This document shows, piece by piece, positions 54,501 through 64,000 of a DNA stretch of 64,000 bases. The notes beneath the pieces are model-generated. The model did no database searches and was not told the DNA's origin. It saw only the letters and a list, made by a program, of their open reading frames with translations. This stretch comes from Auanema rhodensis (taxonomy: Eukaryota > Nematoda > Chromadorea > Rhabditida > Rhabditidae): NCBI GenBank assembly GCA_964057225.1, contig OZ059894.1, positions 18,010,476-18,074,475 on the forward strand. Reading direction: 5' to 3'. The translations under genes were made by a program, and so were the position numbers. How positions within the stretch are numbered: position 1 is the stretch's first letter; the number at the start of each line of letters is the position of its first letter.

Positions 54501-55700
54501 ACGTAAATTGCAAAGTCATGGTTACCATGCACCAGTATCAATAGAAATTAGTTTTTGGACTAATATGGCCATGGGGAATCTAATTTTGAAAACCGCATCT
54601 CTTTATTTTTTACGGGAAGCGAGTTACATACCATGTGTACATCACGTGTACATTTAATTAGCATAAATTAAAGTTCACGTAAATTTCAAAGTCATGGTTA
54701 CCATGCGCCTATATCAATAAAAATTCGTTTTTAGACTAATATGGCCATGGGGAATCTAATTTTGAAAACCGCATCTCTTTATCTTTTACGGGAAGCGAGT
54801 TACATACCATGTGTACATCACGTGTACATTCAATTAGCATAAATTATAGTTCACGTAAATTTCAAAGTCATGGTTACCATGCACCTATATCAATGAAAAT
54901 TTGTTTTTGGACTAATATAGCCATGGGGAATCTAATTTTGAAAACCGCATCTCTTTATCTTTTACGGGAAGCGAGTTACATATCATGTGCACATCACGTT
55001 TACATTTAATTAGCATAAATTAAAGTTCACGTAAATTTCAAAGTCATGGTTACCATGCGCCTATATCAATAAAAATTCGTTTTTAGACTAATATGGCCAT
55101 GGGGAATCTAATTTTGAAAACCGCATCTCTTTATCTTTTACGGGAAGCGAGTTACATACCATGTGTACATCACGTGTACATTCAATTAGCATAAATTATA
55201 GTTCACGTAAATTTCAAAGTCATGGTTACCATGCACCTATATCAATAAAAATTTGTTTTCAGTCTAATATGGAAATGGGGAATCTAATTTTGAAAACCGC
55301 ATCTCTTTATCTTTTACGGGAAACGAGTTACATACCATGAATTAGCATAAATTAAAGTTCACGTAAATTTCAAAGTCATGGTTACCATGCACCTATATCA
55401 ATAAAAATTTGTTTTCAGTCTAATATGGAAATGGGGAATCTATTTTTAAAAACCGCATCTCTTTATCTTTTACGGAAAGCGAGTTACATACCATGTGTAC
55501 ATCACGTGTACATTTAATTAGCATAAATTAAAGTTCACGTAAATTGCAAAGTCATGGTTACCATGCACCTATATCAATAAAAATTTGTTTTCAGTCTAAT
55601 ATGGAAATGGGGAATCTAATTTTGAAAACCCCATCTTTTTTTCTTTTACGGGAAACGAGTTACATATCATGTGCCCATCACGTGTACATTTAATTAGCAT
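51560..55700 (+). repeat. Block rich in 156-bp monomers; 684-, 1,213- and 1,036-bp spacings
   Basis: Four of the six 156-bp units lie here, at 52,403, 53,087, 54,300 and 55,336. The spacings 684, 1,213 and 1,036 bp equal 4, 7 and 6 monomers less the 20-bp loss, with one extra base in the 7-mer from a GGTTAACCATG variant. Linked markers are GTGTACATTCAATTAGC with AATTATAGTTC, GAATCTATTTTTAAAAACC, AAATTGCAAAGTC and AAATTAGTTTTTGG. The GGTTAACCATG insertion appears near 51,762, 51,939 and 53,838. The block repeats the subtype string of 38.7-39.5 and 48.0-48.8 kb, and so is a locally amplified derivative of it. Confidence 0.83.
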
Positions 55701-56850
55701 AAATTAAAGTTCACGTAAATTTCAAAGTCATGGTTACCATGCACCAGTATCAATAGAAATTTGTTTTTGGACTAATATGGCCATGGGGAATCTAATTTTG
55801 AAAACCGCATCTCTTTATCTTTTACGGGAAGCGAGTTACATACCATGTGTACATCACGTGTACATTTAATTAGCATAAATTAAAGTTCACGTAAATTTCA
55901 AAGTCATGGTTACCATGCACCTATATCAATGAAAATTTGTTTTTGGACTAATATAGCCATGGGGAATCTAATTTTGAAAACCGCATCTCTTTATCTTTTA
56001 CGAGAAGCGAGTTACATACCATGTGTAAATCACGTGTACATTTAATTAGCATAGATTAAAGTTCACGTAAATTTCAAAGTCATGGTTACCATGCACCTAT
56101 ATCAATGAAAATTTGGTTTTGGACTAATATGGCCATGGGGAGTGTAATTTTGAAAACCACATCTCTTTATCTTTTACGGGAAGCGAGTTACATACCATGT
56201 GCACATCACGTGTACATTTAATTCGCATAAATTAAAGTTCACGTAAATTTCAAAGTCATGGTTACCATGCACCTATATCAATAAAAATTCGTTTTTAGAC
56301 TAATATGGCCATGGGGAATCTAATTTTGAAAACCGCATCTCTTTATCTTTTACGAGAAGCGAGTTACATACCTTGTGCACATCACGTGTACATTTAATTC
56401 GCATAAATTAAAGTTCACGTAAACTTCAAAGTCATGGTTACCATGCACCTATATCAATGAAAATTTGTTTTTGGACTAATATAGCCATGGGGAATCTAAT
56501 TTTGAAAACCGCATCTCTTTATCTTTTACGAGAAGCGAGTTACATACCATGTGTAAATCACGTGTACATTTAATTAGCATAGATTAAAGTTCACGTAAAT
56601 TTCAAAGTCATGGTTACCATGCACCTATATCAATGAAAATTTGGTTTTGGACTAATATGGCCATGGGGAGTGTAATTTTGAAAACCACATCTCTTTATCT
56701 TTTACGGGAAGCGAGTTACATACCATGTGCACATCACGTGTACATTTAATTCGCATAAATTAAAGTTCACGTAAATTTCAAAGTCATGGTTACCATGCAC
56801 CTATATCAATAAAAATTCGTTTTTAGACTAATATGGCCATGGGGAATCTA
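55700..56850 (+). repeat. Long-monomer zone leading into the 2,630-bp HOR
   Basis: Units of the 176-bp class with local markers TTTTACGAGAAGCG (near 56,000, 56,352 and 56,528), TAGCATAGATTAAAG, TACATACCTTGTGCAC and CGTAAACTTC. They recur at multiples of 176 bp, notably 528 and 704 bp (CCTTGTGCAC at 56,371, 57,075 and 57,427), showing short-range duplication before the larger block. Confidence 0.75.
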
Positions 56851-59479
56851 ATTTTGAAAACCGCATCTCTTTATCTTTTACGGGAAGCGAGTTACATACC
56901 ATGTGTAAATCACGTGTACATTTAATTAGCATAGATTAAAGTTCACGTAAATTTCAAAGTCATGGTTACCATGCACCTATATCAATGAAAATTTGGTTTT
57001 GGACTAATATGGCCATGGGGAATCTAATTTTGAAAACCGCATCTCTTTATCTTTTACGGGAAGCGAGTTACATACCTTGTGCACATCACGTGTACATTTA
57101 ATTCGCATAAATTAAAGTTCACGTAAACTTCAAAGTCATGGTTACCATGCACCTATATCAATAAAAATTCGTTTTTAGACTAATATGGCCATGGGGAATC
57201 TAATTTTGAAAACCGCATCTCTTTATCTTTTACGGGAAGCGAGTTACATACCATGTGTAAATCACGTGTACATTTAATTAGCATAGATTAAAGTTCACGT
57301 AAATTTCAAAGTCATGGTTACCATGCACCTATATCAATGAAAATTTGGTTTTGGACTAATATGGCCATGGGGAATCTAATTTTGAAAACCGCATCTCTTT
57401 ATCTTTTACGGGAAGCGAGTTACATACCTTGTGCACATCACGTGTACATTTAATTCGCATAAATTAAAGTTCACGTAAACTTCAAAGTCATGGTTACCAT
57501 GCACCTATATCAATAAAACTTCGTTTTTAGACTAATATGGCCATGGGGAATCTAATTTTGAAAAGCGCATCTCTTTATCTTTCACGTGAAGCGAGTTATA
57601 TACCAAGTGCACATCACGTGTCCATTTAATTAGCATAAATTAAAGTTCACGTAAATTTCAAAGTCATCTTTACCATGCACCTATATCAATGAAAATTTGT
57701 TTTTGGACTAATATGACCATGGGGAATCTAATTTTAAAAACGGCATCTCTTTATCTTTTACGGGAAGCGAGTTACATACCATGTGCACATCACGTGTACA
57801 TTTAATTAGCATAAATTAAAGTTCACGTAAATTTCAAAGTCATGGTTACCATGCACCTATAACAATGAAAATTTGTTTTTGGACTAATATGGCCATGGGG
57901 AGTGTAATTTTGAAAACGGCATCTCTTCATCTTTGAGTTACATACCATGTGCACATCACGTGTACATTTAATTAGCATAAATTAAAGTTCACGTAAATTT
58001 CAAAGTCATGGTTACCATGCGCCTATATCAATAAAAATTCGTTTTTAGAATAATATGGCCATGGGGAATCTAATTTTGAAAACGGCATCTCTTTATCTTT
58101 TACGGGAAGCGAGTTACATACCATGTGCACATCACTTTTACATTTAATTAGCATAAATTAAAGTTCACGTAAATTTCAAAGTCATGGTTACCATGCACCA
58201 GTATCAATAGAAATTTGTTTTTGGACTAATATGGCCATGGGGAATCTAATTTTGAAAACCGCATCTCTTTATCTTTTACGGGAAGCGAGTTACATACCAT
58301 GTGTACATCACGTGTACATTTGATTAGCATAAATTATAGTTCACGTAAATTTCAAAGTCATGGTTACCACGCACCTATATCAATAAAAATTTGTTTTCAG
58401 TCTAATATGGAAATGGGGAATCTAATTTTGAAAACCGCATCTCTTTATCTTTTACGGGAAACGAGTTACATACCATGTGCACATCACGTGTACATTTAAT
58501 TAGCATAAATTAAAGTTCACGTAAATTTCAAAGTCATGGTTACCATGCACCTATATCAATAAAAATTTGTTTTCAGTCTAATATGGAAATGGGGAATCTA
58601 ATTTTTAAAACCGCATCTCTTTATCTTTTACGGGAAGCGAGTTACATACCATGTGTACATCACGTGTACATTTAATTAGCATAAATTAAAGTTCACGTAA
58701 ATTTCAAAGTCATGGTTACCATGCACTTATATCAATAAAAATTCGTTTTTAGACTAATATGGCCATGGGGAATCTAATTTTGAAAAGCGCATCTCTTTAT
58801 CTTTCACGTGAAGCGAGTTATATACCAAGTGCACATCACGTGTCCATTTAATTAGCATAAATTAAAGTTCACGTAAATTTCAAAGTCATCGTTACCATGC
58901 ACCTATATAAATGAAAATTTGTTTTTGGACTAATATGGCCATGGGGAATCTAATTTTGAAAACCGCATCTCTTTATCTTTTACGGGAAGCGAGTTACATA
59001 CCATGTGCACATCACGTGTACATTTAATTAGCATAAATTAAAGTTCACGTAAATTTCAAAGTCATGGTTACCATGCGCCTATATCAATAAAAATTCGTTT
59101 TTAGAATAATATGGCCATGGGGAATCTAATTTTGAAAACGGCATCTCTTTATCTTTTACGGGAAGCGAGTTACATACCATGTGCACATCACGTGTCCATT
59201 TAATTAGCATAAATTAAAGTTCACGTAAATTTCAAAGTCATGGTTACCATGCACCAGTATCAATAGAAATTTGTTTTTGGACTAATATGGCCATGGGGAA
59301 TCTAATTTTGAAAACCGCATCTCTTTATCTTTTACGGGAAGCGAGTTACATACCATGTGTACATCACGTGTACATTTAATTAGCATAAATTATAGTTCAC
59401 GTAAATTTCAAAGTCATGGTTACCATGCACCTATATCAATAAAAATTTGTTTTCAGTCTAATATGGAAATGGGGAATCT
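56850..59479 (+). repeat. 2,630-bp higher-order repeat, copy 1 (15-mer)
   Basis: All rare markers recur 2,630 bp later: CCTTGTGCAC at 57,075 and 59,705, and at 57,427 and 60,057; AAAACTTCG near 57,516 and 60,146; CATCTTTACC near 57,666 and 60,296; the single 166-bp unit near 57,918 and 60,548; ATCACTTTTACA near 58,131 and 60,761; TTTGATTAGC with CCACGCACC near 58,320 and 60,950; and CACTTATATC near 58,724 and 61,354. Fifteen monomers with one short unit give exactly 2,630 bp. I saw one difference between copies near the left edge (TAGCATAGATT against TAGCATAAATT). Confidence 0.92.
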
Positions 59480-62109
59480 AATTTTGAAAACCGCATCTCT
59501 TTATCTTTTACGGGAAGCGAGTTACATACCATGTGTAAATCACGTGTACATTTAATTAGCATAAATTAAAGTTCACGTAAATTTCAAAGTCATGGTTACC
59601 ATGCACCTATATCAATGAAAATTTGGTTTTGGACTAATATGGCCATGGGGAATCTAATTTTGAAAACCGCATCTCTTTATCTTTTACGGGAAGCGAGTTA
59701 CATACCTTGTGCACATCACGTGTACATTTAATTCGCATAAATTAAAGTTCACGTAAACTTCAAAGTCATGGTTACCATGCACCTATATCAATAAAAATTC
59801 GTTTTTAGACTAATATGGCCATGGGGAATCTAATTTTGAAAACCGCATCTCTTTATCTTTTACGGGAAGCGAGTTACATACCATGTGTAAATCACGTGTA
59901 CATTTAATTAGCATAGATTAAAGTTCACGTAAATTTCAAAGTCATGGTTACCATGCACCTATATCAATGAAAATTTGGTTTTGGACTAATATGGCCATGG
60001 GGAATCTAATTTTGAAAACCGCATCTCTTTATCTTTTACGGGAAGCGAGTTACATACCTTGTGCACATCACGTGTACATTTAATTCGCATAAATTAAAGT
60101 TCACGTAAACTTCAAAGTCATGGTTACCATGCACCTATATCAATAAAACTTCGTTTTTAGACTAATATGGCCATGGGGAATCTAATTTTGAAAAGCGCAT
60201 CTCTTTATCTTTCACGTGAAGCGAGTTATATACCAAGTGCACATCACGTGTCCATTTAATTAGCATAAATTAAAGTTCACGTAAATTTCAAAGTCATCTT
60301 TACCATGCACCTATATCAATGAAAATTTGTTTTTGGACTAATATGACCATGGGGAATCTAATTTTAAAAACGGCATCTCTTTATCTTTTACGGGAAGCGA
60401 GTTACATACCATGTGCACATCACGTGTACATTTAATTAGCATAAATTAAAGTTCACGTAAATTTCAAAGTCATGGTTACCATGCACCTATAACAATGAAA
60501 ATTTGTTTTTGGACTAATATGGCCATGGGGAGTGTAATTTTGAAAACGGCATCTCTTCATCTTTGAGTTACATACCATGTGCACATCACGTGTACATTTA
60601 ATTAGCATAAATTAAAGTTCACGTAAATTTCAAAGTCATGGTTACCATGCGCCTATATCAATAAAAATTCGTTTTTAGAATAATATGGCCATGGGGAATC
60701 TAATTTTGAAAACGGCATCTCTTTATCTTTTACGGGAAGCGAGTTACATACCATGTGCACATCACTTTTACATTTAATTAGCATAAATTAAAGTTCACGT
60801 AAATTTCAAAGTCATGGTTACCATGCACCAGTATCAATAGAAATTTGTTTTTGGACTAATATGGCCATGGGGAATCTAATTTTGAAAACCGCATCTCTTT
60901 ATCTTTTACGGGAAGCGAGTTACATACCATGTGTACATCACGTGTACATTTGATTAGCATAAATTATAGTTCACGTAAATTTCAAAGTCATGGTTACCAC
61001 GCACCTATATCAATAAAAATTTGTTTTCAGTCTAATATGGAAATGGGGAATCTAATTTTGAAAACCGCATCTCTTTATCTTTTACGGGAAACGAGTTACA
61101 TACCATGTGCACATCACGTGTACATTTAATTAGCATAAATTAAAGTTCACGTAAATTTCAAAGTCATGGTTACCATGCACCTATATCAATAAAAATTTGT
61201 TTTCAGTCTAATATGGAAATGGGGAATCTAATTTTTAAAACCGCATCTCTTTATCTTTTACGGGAAGCGAGTTACATACCATGTGTACATCACGTGTACA
61301 TTTAATTAGCATAAATTAAAGTTCACGTAAATTTCAAAGTCATGGTTACCATGCACTTATATCAATAAAAATTCGTTTTTAGACTAATATGGCCATGGGG
61401 AATCTAATTTTGAAAAGCGCATCTCTTTATCTTTCACGTGAAGCGAGTTATATACCAAGTGCACATCACGTGTCCATTTAATTAGCATAAATTAAAGTTC
61501 ACGTAAATTTCAAAGTCATCGTTACCATGCACCTATATAAATGAAAATTTGTTTTTGGACTAATATGGCCATGGGGAATCTAATTTTGAAAACCGCATCT
61601 CTTTATCTTTTACGGGAAGCGAGTTACATACCATGTGCACATCACGTGTACATTTAATTAGCATAAATTAAAGTTCACGTAAATTTCAAAGTCATGGTTA
61701 CCATGCGCCTATATCAATAAAAATTCGTTTTTAGAATAATATGGCCATGGGGAATCTAATTTTGAAAACGGCATCTCTTTATCTTTTACGGGAAGCGAGT
61801 TACATACCATGTGCACATCACGTGTCCATTTAATTAGCATAAATTAAAGTTCACGTAAATTTCAAAGTCATGGTTACCATGCACCAGTATCAATAGAAAT
61901 TTGTTTTTGGACTAATATGGCCATGGGGAATCTAATTTTGAAAACCGCATCTCTTTATCTTTTACGGGAAGCGAGTTACATACCATGTGTACATCACGTG
62001 TACATTTAATTAGCATAAATTATAGTTCACGTAAATTTCAAAGTCATGGTTACCATGCACCTATATCAATAAAAATTTGTTTTCAGTCTAATATGGAAAT
62101 GGGGAATCT
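59480..62109 (+). repeat. 2,630-bp higher-order repeat, copy 2
   Basis: Tandem second copy of 56,850-59,479, apparently identical at every marker checked. It ends near 62,110, where AAAACTGCATC and GAAACGAG replace AAAACCGCATC and GAAGCGAG of the corresponding site at 59,480. Confidence 0.92.
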
Positions 62110-64000
62110 AATTTTGAAAACTGCATCTCTTTATCTTTTACGGGAAACGAGTTACATACCATGTGTACGTCACGTGTACATTTAATTAGCATAAATTAAA
62201 GTTCACGTAAATTTCAAAGTCATGGTTACCATGCACCTATATCAATAAAAATTTGTTTTCAGTCTAATATGGAAATGGGGAATCTAATTTTAAAAACCGC
62301 ATCTCTTTATCTTTTACGGGAAGCGAGTTACATACCATGTGTACATCACGTATACATTTAATTAGCATAAATTAAAGTTCACGTAAATTTCAAAGTCATG
62401 GTTACCATGCACTTATATCAATAAAAATTCGTTTTTAGACTAATATGGCCATGGGGAATCTAATTTTGAAAAGCGCATCTCTTTATCTTTCACGTGAAGC
62501 GAGTTATATACCAAGTGCACATCACGTGTCCATTTAATTAGCATAAATTAAAGTTCACGTAAATTTCAAAGTCATCGTTACCATGCACCTATATAAATGA
62601 AAATTTGTTTTTGGACTAATATGGCCATGGGGAATCTAATTTTGAAAACCGCATCTCTTTATCTTTTACGGGAAGCGAGTTACATACCATGTGTACATCA
62701 CGTGTACATTTAATTAGCATAAATTAAAGTTCACGTAAATTTCAAAGTCATGGTTACCATGCGCCTATATCAATAAAAATTCGTTTTTAGACTAATATGG
62801 CCATGGGGAATCTAATTTTGAAAACGGCATCTCTTTATCTTTTACGGGAAGCGAGTTACATACCATGTGCACATCACGTGTACATTTAATTAGCATAAAT
62901 TAAAGTTCACGTAAAATTCAAAGTCATGGTTACCATGCACCTATATCAATGAAAATTTGTTTTTGGACTAATATGGCCATGGGGAGTGTAATTTTGAAAA
63001 CGGCATCTCTTCATCTTTGAGTTACATACCATGTGCACATCACGTGTACATTTAATTAGCATAAATTAAAGTTCACGTAAATTTCAAAGTCATGGTTACC
63101 ATGCGCCTATATCAATAAAAATTCGTTTTTAGAATAATATGGCCATGGGGAATCTAATTTTGAAAACGGCATCTCTTTATCTTTTACGGGAAGCGAGTTA
63201 CATACCATGTGCACATCACTTTTACATTTAATTAGCATAAATTAAAGTTCACGTAAATTTCAAAGTCATGGTTACCATGCACCAGTATCAATAGAAATTT
63301 GTTTTTGGACTAATATGGCCATGGGGAATCTAATTTTGAAAACCGCATCTCTTTATCTTTTACGGGAAGCGAGTTACATACCATGTGTACATCACGTGTA
63401 CATTTGATTAGCATAAATTATAGTTCACGTAAATTTCAAAGTCATGGTTACCACGCACCTATATCAATAAAAATTTGTTTTCAGTCTAATATGGAAATGG
63501 GGAATCTAATTTTGAAAACCGCATCTCTTTATCTTTTACGGGAAACGAGTTACATACCATGTGCACATCACGTGTACATTTAATTAGCATAAATTAAAGT
63601 TCACGTAAATTTCAAAGTCATGGTTACCATGCACCTATATCAATAAAAATTTGTTTTCAGTCTAATATGGAAATGGGGAATCTAATTTTTAAAACCGCAT
63701 CTCTTTATCTTTTACGGGAAGCGAGTTACATACCATGTGTACATCACGTGTACATTTAATTAGCATAAATTAAAGTTCACGTAAATTTCAAAGTCATGGT
63801 TACCATGCACTTATATCAATAAAAATTCGTTTTTAGACTAATATGGCCATGGGGAATCTAATTTTGAAAAGCGCATCTCTTTATCTTTCACGTGAAGCGA
63901 GTTATATACCAAGTGCACATCACGTGTCCATTTAATTAGCATAAATTAAAGTTCACGTAAATTTCAAAGTCATCGTTACCATGCACCTATATAAATGAAA
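62110..64000 (+). repeat. Rearranged third copy with 1,398-bp (8-mer) period, cut by the window end
   Basis: Subtypes of the 2,630-bp unit continue in altered order. CACTTATATC occurs at 61,354, 62,410 and 63,808: spacings of 1,056 bp (six monomers) and 1,398 bp (eight monomers with one 166-bp unit, near 63,008). Several intervening monomers of the 15-mer are missing or replaced; the AATTATAGTTC units at 60,929 and 63,383 are 2,454 bp apart rather than 2,630, one monomer short. Private variants include CCATGTGTACGTCACG near 62,165 and ATCACGTATACATTT near 62,347. The array continues past the window. Confidence 0.85.

Larger units (their letters stand above)
1..64000. repeat. Satellite DNA array, 176-bp monomer, uninterrupted head-to-tail
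   Basis: The entire window is made of one satellite monomer repeated in one orientation. Landmark strings such as AATATGG, ATCACGTG and CATGGTTACCATG recur every 176 bp, or every 166 or 156 bp in deletion variants. I estimate 365-370 copies. A monomer counted base by base has 57 G/C in 176, about 32%. Neighbouring monomers mostly differ by a few to about fifteen substitutions, while copies thousands of bases apart can be identical, which is typical of higher-order repeat arrays. No stretch longer than a few bases falls outside the pattern, so there is no room for a gene or inserted element. The monomer length suits one nucleosome plus linker, as in many centromeric satellites of plants and animals. 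Centromeric identity is inferred from length and homogeneity, since no flanking or functional data are visible. The family is not recognised. Confidence 0.98.

Noticed and set aside
37146-63583. Repeated 66-aa open frames as a gene family
   Set aside because: They lie wholly inside satellite monomers and differ only where the satellite subtypes differ. Because 176 is not a multiple of 3, the frame shifts each unit and soon meets a stop. The peptide shows no domain, signal peptide or codon signature that I can recognise.
1-64000. CRISPR-like array (regular repeats)
   Set aside because: The repeats are contiguous 176-bp units with no unique spacers, and the whole unit is repeated rather than a 25-40-bp repeat alternating with distinct spacers.
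1-64000. CENP-B box
   Set aside because: No site fits NTTCGNNNNANNCGGGN on either strand of the monomer. ACGGG and TTCG both occur, but not in the required spacing and order.
1-64000. Human alpha satellite or Arabidopsis-type 180-bp satellite
   Set aside because: The length is similar, but the sequence does not match the consensus of either as I know them.
1-64000. Inverted segments or strand switches
   Set aside because: Landmarks AATATGG, ATCACGTGTAC and CATGGTTACCATGC keep the same order and orientation wherever I checked from start to end.
1-64000. Pol II or Pol III promoters for satellite transcription
   Set aside because: TATATA- and A/B-box-like strings occur by chance in AT-rich repeats. 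Nothing combines into a convincing promoter, and no transcript evidence is available.

Overview
The whole 64-kb window is one uninterrupted tandem array of a single satellite DNA family. The unit is 176 bp, about 32% G+C, and always in the same head-to-tail orientation. I estimate 365-370 copies. I found no protein-coding gene, tRNA, rRNA, transposable element, CRISPR array, unrelated spacer or inverted block. Both window edges fall inside the array. A homogeneous array of nucleosome-length monomers of this size points to a eukaryote and to centromeric or other constitutive heterochromatin, probably from a long-read assembly. I do not recognise the family: it does not resemble human alpha satellite or the Arabidopsis 180-bp repeat as I remember them, so I name no species.

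Each monomer carries the same ordered motifs: an ATGGCCAT palindrome, a TTTTACGGG segment, TGTACA (or GTGCAC), ATCACGTG, a second TGTACA, an AT-rich core, and the dyad CATGGT-T-ACCATG. Four length classes differ by clean deletions: 176 bp (standard), 166 bp (10-bp loss in the TTTTACGGG segment), 156 bp (20-bp loss that removes ATCACGTG) and a single 170-bp unit (6-bp loss).

Above the monomer level the array is a mosaic of higher-order repeats (HORs), found by tracking rare variants that recur at fixed offsets. From left to right: 0-9.4 kb is a mixture rich in 166-bp monomers, with offsets of 1,202, 4,280 and 5,834 bp; 9.4-18.6 kb is a 4,595-bp 27-mer present twice; 17-22 kb shows 2,709- and 2,367-bp offsets; 21.5-27.7 kb has 5-mer and 7-mer HORs of 870 and 1,222 bp; 28.4-34.0 kb is a 2,806-bp 16-mer present twice, with a nested 352-bp dimer; 34-50 kb is nearly all 176-bp monomers with offsets of 1,056, 2,816, 4,727 and 9,303 bp; 50.0-51.5 kb is a more divergent patch; 51.7-55.7 kb is rich in 156-bp monomers; 56.85-62.1 kb is a 2,630-bp 15-mer present twice, followed by a rearranged third copy to the window end.

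There are no genes to work together here. If the array functions, it would be as a chromatin or kinetochore substrate, and that is inference. The points most worth a second look are the layered HOR history, the sharp segregation of length variants along the array, and a conserved CACGTG / dyad-rich motif set with natural deletion variants that lack it.
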